Shown here: positions 55,440 through 64,000 of the stretch, one piece after another
Layout of the letters: each line of letters opens with the position of its first letter
Numbering within the stretch: position 1 is the first letter of the stretch
Source of the DNA: Lepus europaeus
Taxonomy: Eukaryota; Chordata; Mammalia; Lagomorpha; Leporidae
Direction of reading: 5' to 3'
Assembly (NCBI RefSeq): GCF_033115175.1
Contig: NC_084827.1
Location: 19,090,001-19,154,000, forward strand
Length of the DNA stretch: 64,000 nt
Made by a program: the position numbers and the translations under genes
The notes under the pieces: model-generated
Database searches by the model: none
What the model saw: the letters and a program-made list of their open reading frames with translations, nothing else
What the model was told of the DNA's origin: nothing

Positions 55440-55760
55440 TTTTTTTTTAAATTTTTGACAGGCAGAGTGGACAGTGAGAGAGAGAGAGAAAGGTCTTCCT
55501 TTGCCGTTGGTTCACCCTCCAATGGCTGCCGCGAACGGCGCACCGCGCTGATCCAAAGCCAGGAGCCACGTGCTTCTCCTGGTCTCCCATGGGGTGCAGG
55601 GCCCAAGCACTTGGGCCATCCTCCACTGCACTCCCGGGCCACAGCAGAGAGCTGGAAGAGGGGCAACCGGGACAGAATCCGGCACCCGGACCGGGACTAG
55701 AACCTGGTGTGCCAGCGCCGCAAGGCGGAGGATTAGCCTGTTGAGCCACGGCGCCAGCCA
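55440..55760 (-). repeat. Young C-repeat SINE in the L1M fossil
   Basis: Minus-strand young copy with TSD tatttctgaattttt at 55425-55439 and, one A longer, at 55761-55776. Its 'accgcgctg' region is a shortened variant. Confidence 0.94.
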
Positions 55761-55790
55761 TATTTCTGAAATTTTTATATGCACCATAAG

Positions 55791-56045
55791 GACACCACCC
55801 ATATAGGACACAGATGTCCCAAGTGCCTCCCTATCACTAGGCCAAGTGTCCACGCCCTCAGACCTCTTTCACAGGGGCACTAATGGCATTCACAAGGGCT
55901 CTGCCCTCATGACCCCAGTTCCCCCACCCAGGTGCTATCATATCCCAAAGACCCTACCTGTTAATGCCATTACCCTCCGAGAGGACAGGATTTCAATATA
56001 TGAATTGGTGTGGACATAAACTTTCAGCCCATTGTAACATATTTC
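55791..56045 (-). mobile_element. LTR fossil, probably ERVL-MaLR
   Basis: Minus-strand remnant recognised by 'ggggcactaatggcattcac', 'aagggctctgccctcatgac', 'aggatttcaatatatgaatt'. Solo, old and fragmentary. Confidence 0.55.
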
Positions 56046-56097
56046 CATAGAAAAATTCATTTCCAAATATTGTTTGAAAGAGAATTTAAGAACAGCC

Positions 56098-56440
56098 ACA
56101 CATCTGGGGTGAGTGTTGTGCAGCGTTGGGTTAAGCTGCTGCTTGGGATGCCTGAATCCCATATTGGAGCGCCTGGGATGGAGTCCTGCCTCTGCTTCCA
56201 GTCCAACTTCCTACTAATGCACACCCTGGGACGCAGCAGACGATGGCTCAAGTGTTGGAGCCCCTGCCACCCAAGTGGGAGACCCAGATGCAGTTCCTGG
56301 CTCCTGGATTCAGCCTGGCCCAGCCCTGGATGCTCTGAGCATTTGGGGAGTGAACCAGCAGAGCAAAGACCTGTTTGTGTCTGAGTCTCTCTGCCTGTCT
56401 CTGTCACTCTGCCTTTCAAATAAAGTTTAAAAACATAAGA
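56098..56440 (+). repeat. C-repeat SINE, older subfamily
   Basis: Plus-strand 'catctggggtgagtgttgtg' to 'gcctttcaaataaagttt'. Confidence 0.92.
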
Positions 56441-56477
56441 AAAATATAGCCAAGCATTGAAAGTTTCCATAGCAGGA

Positions 56478-56806
56478 TTTTTTTTTTTTTTTTGACAGGC
56501 AGAGTGGACAGTGAGAGAGAGAGACAGAGAGAAAGGTCTTCCTTTGCCATTGGTTCACCCTCCGATGGCCGCTGCGGCCAGCGCACCGCGCTGATCCGAA
56601 GCCAGGAGCCAGGTGCTTCTGCTGGTCTCCCATGGGGTGCAGGGCCCAAGCACTTGGGCCATCCTCCACTGCACTCCCTGGCCACAGCAGAGAGCTGGCC
56701 TGGAAGAGGAGCAACTGGGACAGAATCCGGCGCCCCGACCGGGACTAGAACCCGGTGTGCCGGCGCCGCAAGGCGGAGGATTAGCCTAGTGAGCCGTGGC
56801 GCCGGC
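56478..56806 (-). repeat. Young C-repeat SINE
   Basis: Minus-strand full length with TSD tccatagcagga at 56466-56477 and 56807-56818. Confidence 0.95.
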
Positions 56807-56820
56807 TCCATAGCAGGAAT

Positions 56821-57270
56821 TCTAATGGAACACTAGAGACTACTGAGGCTTCAGCAGTCGAAAATGAGGAAACACGTATGTGCTGTAAGAGTCACGGCTT
56901 CCAAACGCCATCTTTTAGGCCTTCCCCATGCTAGAATTTCTAGCCTCACTTGCACGCTGTTACATTGCTTTGTCAACGTATACAGAGTTTTGATCACCTT
57001 GGTTCTATTTTACATTTCCTAAACTTGGATTGTGAAATTGCCAGCAGTTAAGCCAGTCAGTGTTGAGTGGGGAGATTACAAGGGAGGTAAATTATTCTCT
57101 TCACTTGCCTTTTATTAGTTTAGAGAAAATGAGAGCGCAGGAGGATACTCAGAAAGAGGCAAAGGTTATATTTAATGCAAGGATAATAAAATGATGCTGT
57201 AGCCATTTTTAATCTAAAATGTATTTTTGATGTTTCTCATGTTGAAACACTAATTACATGCAAGACTGCC
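56821..57270. other. Unique AT-rich sequence
   Basis: About 450 bp without a recognised repeat or exon; a candidate for comparison with other mammals. Confidence 0.4.
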
Positions 57271-57613
57271 TGGGGCTGGTGTTGTGAAGTAACGGATTAA
57301 GCTGCTGCCTGTGATGCCGGCAGCCTATATGGGTGTTGGTTTCGATCCTGTCTGCTCCACTTCCAATCCAGCTCCTTGCTAATGTGCCTGAGAAAGCAGC
57401 AGCAGATGGCCCAAGTGTTTGTGCCCCTGCACCCTCCTGGGATACCCGGATGAAGCTCCTGGTTCCTTGCTTCGGCCTGGCCCTGTCCCAGCTCTGTCCC
57501 ACCTGTTGCAGCCATCTGCGAGGTGAACCAGTGGATGGAGGATTTCTCTTATCTCCCCCTCCCTCTGCTCCGTAACTCTACCTTCTAAGTCAATAAAATA
57601 AATCTTCAAAGAA
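57271..57613 (+). repeat. C-repeat SINE
   Basis: Plus-strand, complete, 'cctggggctggtgttgtgaa' to 'agtcaataaaataaatcttc'. Confidence 0.93.
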
Positions 57614-58059
57614 TGTTAAATGCAGCTTCCATAGAACCTATTGTGTCACAAATGTTGTTTATAGTAAATTCTGCAACAGTTTATAAAATATTCTATCATA
57701 GAAAGGATTCTCTTACCAGAAAAGTCTGGCCCGGAACTATAATATCGGTAGAACAGATTTCATCAGCTGAGCCCAGTATTTCTGGAATCATGGCGAGACT
57801 TTGTCTTGCACACGTATTGCTTTTCTTCCACGAGAAGCCAGAGGGTGGCACGGTTCAGACTCGCCCCACCTGACATGAAGGTGGGTGCTGGGTTCATCAG
57901 TGACATCGTTGCTAAGGTCAAGGTCATGAGTTCGTTGGATACCTATGTGAACCAAGCATCGTTTTTGTTCTAAATCACAGCTGCATTTTTAACCTCAGCT
58001 GGATTTCTTGTAATGTGGGTCATCTTTACAAAGGACTAGAGGAAAGAATTCAGACTCAC
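57614..58059. other. Unique sequence next to a possible exon
   Basis: No repeat is recognised. On the minus strand a second donor-like GTAAGAGAA lies at about 57712-57720. Confidence 0.4.
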
Positions 58060-58158
58060 CACAGCCACTAGCAGGAGAAACAGAATCCAGGAAAACGCTT
58101 GTCCATAGCATTGTCTTCCTATAGCAATGAGTCTCGTCAGGTGGAAGAGCTGGGGGAT
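58060..58158 (-). other. Possible minus-strand exon (unconfirmed)
   Basis: A 99-nt block with acceptor ...CCTTGGTCACAG before it and donor GTG|GTGAGTCTG after it. One frame is open throughout (33 codons) and ends in the hydrophobic run AFSWILFLLLVAV, like half of a membrane segment. It matches no protein I know, and no in-frame partner exon was found. It may be chance. Confidence 0.25.
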
Positions 58159-58190
58159 CTGTGACCAAGGAGGGTCAAGAAAACCACAGG

Positions 58191-58530
58191 CTGGGGGGCC
58201 AGTGCTGTGGCGCAGTGGGTTAATGCCCTGGCCTGAAGCTCTGGCATCCCATATGGGTGCCAGTTCTAGTCCGGGCTGCTCCTCTTCCGATCCAGCTCTC
58301 TGCTACAGCCTGGGAAAGCAGTAGAAGATGGCCCAAGTCCTTAGGCCCCTGCACCCATGTGGGAGACCCGGAAGAAACTCCTGGCTCCTGGCTTTGGATC
58401 GGCACAGCTCCGGCCATTGTGGCCAATTGGGGAATGAACCATCGGATGGAAGACCTCTCTCTCTCTGCCTCTCCTCTCTCTGTGTAACTCTGACTTTCAA
58501 ATAAATAAATAAATCTTTAAAAAAAAAAAA
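58191..58530 (+). repeat. C-repeat SINE, first of three in tandem
   Basis: Plus-strand complete copy. The TSD gaaaaccacaggc precedes it and recurs at about 58895-58908, after the second SINE. Confidence 0.93.
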
Positions 58531-58809
58531 AGGCCGGCGCCGCAGCTCACTAGGCTAATCCTCCGCTTTGCAGCACCGGTACACCGGGTTCTAGTCCTGG
58601 TCGGGGCACCGATCCTGTCCCGGTTGCCCCTCTTCCAGGCCAGCTCTCTGCTGTGGCCAGGGAGTGCAGTGGAGGATGGCCCAAGTGCTTGGGCCCTGCA
58701 CCCCATGGGAGACCAGGAGAAGCACCTGGCTCCTGCCATCGGATCAGCGTGGTGCGCCGGTGGCAGCGGCCATTGGAGGGTGAACCAACGGCAAAGGAAG
58801 ACCTTTCTC

Positions 58810-58841
<32 letters not shown>

Positions 58842-58895
58842 ACTGTCCACTCTGCCTGTCAAAAAATAAAAAAAGAAAAAGAAAAAAAAAAAAAA
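58531..58895 (+). repeat. Young C-repeat SINE in the tail of the preceding one
   Basis: Plus-strand young copy starting 'ggccggcgccgcagctcac' directly after an A-run, with an A/G-rich tail. Confidence 0.94.
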
Positions 58896-58903
58896 GAAAA
58901 CCA

Positions 58904-59224
58904 CAGGCCGGTGCAGTGGTGCAGTGGTGCCATGGGTTAAGCTGCTGCCTGCAACACCAGCATCCCACCTGATGCCAGTTAGTCCCAGCTGCTCCGCTTC
59001 TGATTTGGCTCCCTGCTGAATCTCCTGAAAAGTAATGGAAGAGGCCCAAGTGCTTGGGCCCCTGCCAGCCACATGGGAGAGTTGGATGGAGTTCTGGGTT
59101 CCTGGCTTCAGCCTGGTCCAGCCCTGGTAGCCATCTGGGAGTAAACCAACAAATAGATCTCTCTCCCTCTCCTCTGTAACTCTACCTTGCAAATAACTTT
59201 TACAAACCTTAAAAAAAAAAAAAA
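58904..59224 (+). repeat. C-repeat SINE, third in tandem
   Basis: Plus-strand copy 'aggccggtgcagtggtgcag' to 'tgcaaataacttttac', then A14. Confidence 0.9.
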
Positions 59225-59675
59225 GCCATAATTGGAGATCTCAGTATAAAGCGCTGAAGTGGACAGTTTTCAGATGCTCACTGGCATTTCAAATGCTGTG
59301 GGAATTCTTAACAATCTCTCGAAAGTTCCACCCCCGATCTCAAGAGCTCCCAGGGAAGCTGCTGTGACTCAGTCTACCATGTGTCTACTTACAACTGCCT
59401 GCATAGGATAATGGTTCCTTTTCCCCACTCCTATCTCCTGAATCCCTTCTGTTGGTAAACTTTAACCTGGAATCATGCCAGGCAGGGGATTCTGGGAAAT
59501 GTAGTTCCAGGCTGGTACAATGCAGACCCCAGAAGGGAATGGTGGTGACTCAGAAGTGCCAGTCTAACATCTATATTGAAGCTCTTCACCCATAATTAAC
59601 TTCTGAATAAATACATTATTATATAACTGATAGATGCTATGTTTTTTCATGATTATTATTTTTTAAACCTTTTTT
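59225..59675. other. Unclassified sequence
   Basis: Probably an old repeat in part ('ggggattctgggaaatgtag' is familiar), but I cannot assign a family. No exon is recognised. Confidence 0.4.
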
Positions 59676-59980
59676 AAAGGTTTATTTATTTAATTGAAAA
59701 GCAGAGTTACAGAGGGAGAGAGAGAGAGAGAAGGGCGGGGGAGGGTCTTCCATGGGTTCATGGCCAGAGCTGGGCTGATCCAAAGCCAGGAGCCTGGAGC
59801 TTCTGTGTCTCCCACATAGGTGTAGGGACCCAAGACTTGGGCTATCTCCTATTGCTTTTCTAGGCCATAGCAGAGAGCTAGATTGGAAGTGGAGCAGTCA
59901 GGACTCAAACCAGTGCCCATATGGGATGCCAGCGCTGTAGGCAGTGGCTTTACCGGCTATGCCACAGCACCAGCCCCATT
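59676..59980 (-). repeat. C-repeat SINE
   Basis: Minus-strand 'taaaggtttatttatttaat' to 'ccacagcaccagcccc'. Confidence 0.92.
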
Positions 59981-59999
59981 TTTTTCATAATTATTAACT

Positions 60000-60370
60000 G
60001 CTCATTTGTAACAGTAGAATACAGGCTTGCTGCCTTCCCGTAGGTGGAAGTACCAGTATCAACTTGTCCATGTGAGATGCTCAGGCCAACTACATGTGAG
60101 CTGTACCACGTCTGAACAGGAGCTAAAAACTCGTTTGTATGATGTGGTCTCTTGCTCATACCTTTGACCATGGGAGCAAATAGGGTCTACTCCATCAGTC
60201 AGCTTCCGGCCGAGAGCCCAGGAGAAGACCTTCTAGAACCGAGCCGGGTCATGTCTGGTGACAGATCCCAGTGAGGAAGCCATGTTTGTTGTTATAAGCC
60301 ATTGAAATGTCAGGGTTGTTTGTTGCCAGAACACAACTGAAGTTGATGCCAACAGCACTAAAACATGTGC
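60000..60370 (+). mobile_element. LTR fossil, MaLR (MLT1-like)
   Basis: The plus-strand end pattern 'gttgttataagccattgaaa', 'tgtcagggttgtttgttgcc' is typical of MLT1-type LTRs. Old, solo and decayed; the left edge is uncertain. Confidence 0.5.
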
Positions 60371-60503
60371 TATTGGCTTAGGGGCCGGAGCCCTAGTGAG
60401 AAAACTTAGAGCAGGCTGCAGAGTTGGCACCCCTGTTACACAATGACAAACACTGGGTTTGTGATAACCTGAAAAGCAGAAAATGGCCTTAAAGTGGATG
60501 AAG

Positions 60504-60833
60504 AGGCCGGCGCCGCAGCTCAATAGGCTAATCCTCCACCTGCGGCACCGGCACACCGGGTTCTAGTCCCAGTCGGGGCACCGGATTCTGTCCCGGTTGC
60601 CCCTCTTCCAGGCCAGCTCTCTGCTGTGGCCCGGGAGTGCAGTGGAGGATGGCCCAAGTGCTTGGGCCCTGCACCCCATGGGAGACCAGGAGAAGCACCT
60701 GGCTCCTACCTTCGGATCAGCGTGGTGCACCGGCCGCGGCGGCCATTGGAGGGTGAACCAACAGCAAAGGAAGACCTTTCTCTCTGTCTCTCTCTCTCAC
60801 TGTCCACTCTGCCTGTCAAAAAAAAAAAAAAAA
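60504..60833 (+). repeat. Young C-repeat SINE
   Basis: Plus-strand, complete, with TSD aaagtggatgaag at 60491-60503 and 60834-60846. Confidence 0.95.
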
Positions 60834-60856
60834 AAAGTGGATGAAGAAGTTTATTT

Positions 60857-61080
60857 TTTAAATTTTTCATTTTATTTAAAAGGCAGACAGTGATCTCCCA
60901 TCTCCTAGTTCATTCCCCAAATTCCCATAACACCCAGGGCTGGGCCAGGCCAAAGTTAGGAACCTGGAACTCCTTCCAGGTCTCCCATCTGGGTGACAGG
61001 GACCCAAGTACTTCGCAGAGTGTGCGCTAGTGGGACGCTGGATTAGAAGCAGAGGAGCCTCTGGGACCTGAACCAGTGTG
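60857..61080 (-). repeat. C-repeat SINE, older, head truncated
   Basis: Minus-strand 'ttttcattttatttaaaagg' to 'gggacctgaaccagtgtgg'. Confidence 0.88.
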
Positions 61081-62004
61081 GGAGGTGCCAGATGCCACCC
61101 TGGGTAGAGAAACTTTAAGGCAGAATGTTAGTAATGTGAGTTGGGTACTATTATCCAGCAACATTAAAAAAAAAAAAATACTACCAGCATGGGATGGCTT
61201 AGAAAAGAATTGGCCTATTCTTGAAGCAAGGATGGAAGGGAAGAGAGAATCCATAAATTTCAGGACTTACAAGGTTGAAAGTTGCAGCTATCCTTCTCTA
61301 GTTTATGAGAAAACATTTAAAAATGGTTTGAACCAAGAAAGCTGTTTGACATTGTCTTAAGGAATTGACACTTCTTACCAAGATCTCTGATTGGATTCTG
61401 TGGGCCTCAGTAAACTCAAGTTGGACAAAAAGGTTCAAGGAGAAGAGTCCAAGGGAATGGTCCTACAGACGGCTGATAAACCTAGGGCACCTGCACCTAC
61501 GTCTGCAGCGGCACGCAGAAGTTACGGGTGTGACTACTGGGAAATGGGCCAACTGGAATTAAGTAATCTTTAAAAGCTTCTGAAAGTCATATCGCTGAAG
61601 CGAATGTCCAACTGAAGGAGAATGATTATGCAAAATATCAATGACTTTGGGGACCCTGGATTCCTTAAAAAGAAAAAAGACTAAAGATGCTGTTCAGTTA
61701 CCATGAACACAGTGGAGGCCAGCACCAATGACGACTTCAGGGATGGTCAAGGATGTGAGAAAAGGAAGCCCTTGTCTGCCCCCAGAGGAGAGCAACAAAC
61801 GTTGGGGAGCTCCTTCTAGGAGGCAGACAGACAACTCCCACCGGAGTAACAGGAGCTCACAGCTGCTGTGGCGCAGTGATTGCTGGGGCCTTCCTTCTTC
61901 CCCTTTTAGGGGACTCTGTCCCCACGCTGATGGTCTCCCTGCTCCATCACTGCATTTTGGGAGGTCAGTGGGGAGGGAGGTGTAGGCAACTTGTTTTCTT
62001 ATTT
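61081..62004. other. Unclassified sequence with coding-like stretches
   Basis: Plus-strand frames in 61076-61360, 61391-61573 and 61728-61985 read in hydrophilic, protein-like composition (for example KLDKKVQGEESKGMVLQTAD, SESHIAEANVQLKENDYAKY) with stops between them. This could be a decayed processed pseudogene of a gene I do not recognise. No poly(A) or TSD was identified. Confidence 0.35.
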
Positions 62005-62345
62005 ATTTACCTTTTTTTTTTTTTGACAGGCAGAGTGGATAGTGTGAGAGAGAGACAGAGAGAAGGGTCTTCCTTTTGCCGTTGGTTTACCCTCCAATGG
62101 CCGCTGCGGCCAGCGCATCTCGCTGATCCGAAGCCAGGAGCCAGGTGCTTTTCCTGGTCTCCCTTGCGGGTGCAGGGCCCGAGCACTTGGGCCATCCTCC
62201 ACTGCCTTCCTGGGCCATAGCAGAGAGCTGGCCTGGAAGAGGGGCAACCGGGACAGAATCCGGCGCCCCGACCGGGACTAGAACCTGGTGTGCCGGCGCC
62301 GCAAGGTGGAGGATTAGCCTGTTAAGCCACGGCGCTGGCCACCTT
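62005..62345 (-). repeat. Young C-repeat SINE
   Basis: Minus-strand full length, 'gacaggcagagtggatagtg' to 'gccacggcgctggcc'. The short flank accttt is repeated. Confidence 0.94.
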
Positions 62346-62635
62346 TAAAAAAAAAAAAATTTGTTTACTTATTTGAAAGGCAGTTACAGAGAGAAGGAGG
62401 GAGAGAGAGAGAGATCCTCCATCTGCTGGTTCACTCACCAAATGGCCAGGCCAGACTGAAGCCAGGAACCCAGAACTCCATCCAGGTCTCCTACACGGGT
62501 AGGACGTGGGCCATCTTCTGCTGCCTTCCCAGGTGCACTGGCAGGGAGCTGGATCAGAAGCTGAGCAGCTACTCAGATGGGATGCAGGTGTCGCAGGTGG
62601 AGGCTTAACTTTGCATCACAACATTGGCCCCTCTT
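62346..62635 (-). repeat. C-repeat SINE
   Basis: Minus-strand 'aaatttgtttacttatttga' to 'tcacaacattggcccc'. Confidence 0.92.
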
Positions 62636-62649
62636 ATTTCTCTTTAAAA

Positions 62650-62735
62650 ACAGTTTTATTCAGATATCATGGATATAAAAATTTATATACATTTAATTGG
62701 TATACATTTAAGGTATACAACGTAATGTTCTGATA
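62650..62735 (-). mobile_element. L1M 3' UTR-like fragment
   Basis: 'tttattcagatatcatggat', 'ggtatacaacgtaatgttct' resemble L1M UTR sequence as often seen in reverse orientation. The strand call is uncertain. Confidence 0.45.
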
Positions 62736-62737
62736 TA

Positions 62738-62945
62738 CAAGGTTACTTAAAAATTAATGGAAAATGAAATTAAGATTATTTTGGCACAAAATTTTTGAAA
62801 CTCATGCTTATAGGTGGTCTTCAAAGAGTTCATGAAAAGTGCACATTATGAAAGATCTATTCATGCATTTCACTTTTTTTTTTTGCACCAAAACAAACTT
62901 ACCTTTTGATCCCATTTGTCCATAAACTTTAAAATACCTTCTGTA
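62738..62945. mobile_element. Head-to-head pair of a MITE-like palindromic element
   Basis: The second unit (62810-62945) has inverted ends: 'cttcaaagagttcatgaaaa' against the reverse of 'gtccataaactttaaaatac'. The first unit (62738-62809, 'ttacttaaaaattaatgg' to 'gaaactcatgcttata') aligns with the reverse complement of the right half of the second. I recall similar short palindromic elements in mammals but cannot name the family. Confidence 0.6.
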
Positions 62946-63144
62946 TATACACTGTGAAAGGATCACAGTGTAGCTAATTAACATTTTGTGGCTGTTTTTA
63001 GGTTTACAAGTTTCAGTTTCGAGAGGCACCACATCTACTCATCTAGACCTGGTGAGATCCTGGACTTGAGGTCTCGCCTGAAGCCTGGACAAGACTTCTG
63101 GAATCTTCTCTGAAGAGGGGCTATGTACTTTAGGTATAGGATAG

Positions 63145-63600
63145 GAGCAGATATTATAACCAAATCACTTTCTCAGTCTCATTCCATCCTATACTTGCTG
63201 CCCTGTAGGTAGAATGTGTTTCTTTGGCCCAATATTCATCTTTGCCACATGAGTTGCTTTTGACCAGTGGAATATGGACAGTTTGATTTATGCCATATCC
63301 AAGCGGGAGCTTTAGCTGGGCTTGCCTCGTAGGTGTTGTTTCTTACTTTTGCCCTTTTCTATGAAAATAGTGTGTCCCAAGCAGGAGCTATTCTATCAGC
63401 CCAGCGGTGGAAGCAGAGTGTTGGAGCAGAGCGAACCCAGCAAGCCATGCTGAGTGGGGCAGACCTGCAGCAGCCTTCTAGACTCGAGAGCAAGGCGTCA
63501 GCATTGGTCAGAAATCATGGGATTGAGTCGTTTGTGTTAGTCTACCCCAGGGAACAGTCAGGGTAGACAATGCAAGGGTTTCCATAATTACCGCCTATGA
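63145..63600 (+). mobile_element. LTR fossil, MaLR (MLT1-like)
   Basis: Plus-strand with 'tttgccacatgagttgcttt', 'tgaccagtggaatatgg' and 'agcaagccatgctgagt', the usual order of MLT1 LTRs. Old and decayed, no internal region. Confidence 0.5.
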
Positions 63601-63679
63601 ATGTTCTTCCTTTTTATAGGTAGTATGACTTCAATTGTCTTGCATTAAAAAAAAAAAAACAAAAAAACTTTAGAGACCA

Positions 63680-64000
63680 AATTTCTATTTCCAGATTATT
63701 TTTCTTTTTATTAAAGTGCTTCAGTAGATAACAGTGTTATCAATCAACATAAACTTTTGCTGAAATATTCACAAGTAAAAATCTTCTCTTTACAAATCAC
63801 TCATGTGTTCTACATAGGAACAGCAATCACCATTGGAAGTCAGTTGACATGAATTTATCCCTGACCACACAGATGGGCTCCCAGACTGGAGATTCAGCTT
63901 GGCTACCTTAGCATACAGGGCTGGGCAGCAGGTCCCGAGAGCCAGGCCCAGCGAGCCTGGGGAAACTCGCTGTGATTTGAAGCTAATCATTCGTCCTTGG
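63680..64000 (-). other. Possible 3' UTR end of the next minus-strand gene (STRIP2 by synteny)
   Basis: Repeat-free unique sequence that on the minus strand runs into AATAAA (63707-63712). In human the gene upstream of SMKR1 on the same strand is STRIP2, about 14 kb away, and here the distance from the SMKR1 CpG island is about 16.5 kb. No STRIP2 coding sequence is visible in the window. Confidence 0.35.
63707..63712 (-). terminator. Candidate polyadenylation signal (AATAAA)
   Basis: Minus-strand AATAAA in 'actttaataaaaag', followed by U/GU-containing sequence. It would end a minus-strand transcript near 63685. Confidence 0.4.

Noticed and set aside
57712-57860. A second minus-strand exon downstream of 58060 (donor GTAAGAGAA)
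   Set aside because: Its open frame does not agree in phase with the 58060-58158 block and runs into stops, so no two-exon model could be built.
1-64000. A prokaryote-like or phage-like defence or operon system
   Set aside because: Base composition, SINE and LINE families, intron-bearing SMKR1 and a processed pseudogene all show mammalian nuclear DNA.

Overview
The window looks like nuclear DNA of a rabbit or another leporid, most likely Oryctolagus cuniculus. The main evidence is about 75 copies or fragments of the lagomorph tRNA-derived C-repeat SINE (a head with RNA polymerase III A and B boxes, a body of about 250 bp, a CT-rich stretch, and an AAATAAAT or poly(A) tail), plus a rabbit-type LINE-1 with its characteristic 3' UTR. 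Older layers are mammal-wide: MIR, L2, L1M, MER20-type DNA transposons and MaLR LTRs. Almost all open frames in the window are SINE, L1 or GC-rich noise. SINEs cover roughly a third of the sequence.

Only one host protein gene is recognised. SMKR1 (small lysine-rich protein 1) lies on the minus strand. Its final coding exon is at 39543-39731. A proposed first coding exon ends at 46794 inside a CpG island (46270-47260), with a ~7 kb SINE-filled intron between them. Splicing ...ATG to CCAGGTAAAGGG gives a protein of 63 residues (65 from the upstream ATG) that starts MPGKGKK and closely matches the human protein as I remember it. The promoter island contains a perfect palindromic RFX X-box, a GCGCATGCGC NRF1-type site and clustered GC boxes, which suggests control as a cilium-associated gene. 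In human 7q32 the order is STRIP2-SMKR1-NRF1 on one strand. By synteny STRIP2 should lie just beyond the right edge, and a minus-strand AATAAA near 63.7 kb may mark its 3' end. NRF1 should lie beyond the left edge.

Layout. 0-6 kb: intergenic, SINE-rich, with old L1M and MIR. 6.1-13.3 kb: one long rabbit L1 with three SINEs inside it. 13.3-28 kb: GC-moderate intergenic DNA with SINEs, a MER20-like element and old LTR debris. 28.4-30.3 kb: a processed pseudogene of CLPX (mitochondrial ClpX unfoldase), split by a SINE. 30.3-39.2 kb: intergenic, including a small orphan CpG island (33.0-33.4 kb) and a GC-enriched L1M fossil (35.1-35.7 kb). 39.2-47.3 kb: SMKR1. 47.3-64 kb: SINE-dense DNA upstream of SMKR1 with nested young insertions, MaLR LTR fossils, a possible minus-strand exon at 58060-58158 and a head-to-head inverted MITE-like pair near 62.8 kb.

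No functional rRNA or tRNA gene, CRISPR array or bacterial-type system is present. Repeat family names come from memory of consensus sequences, and boundaries are accurate to roughly 5-20 bp unless a target-site duplication (TSD) fixes them.
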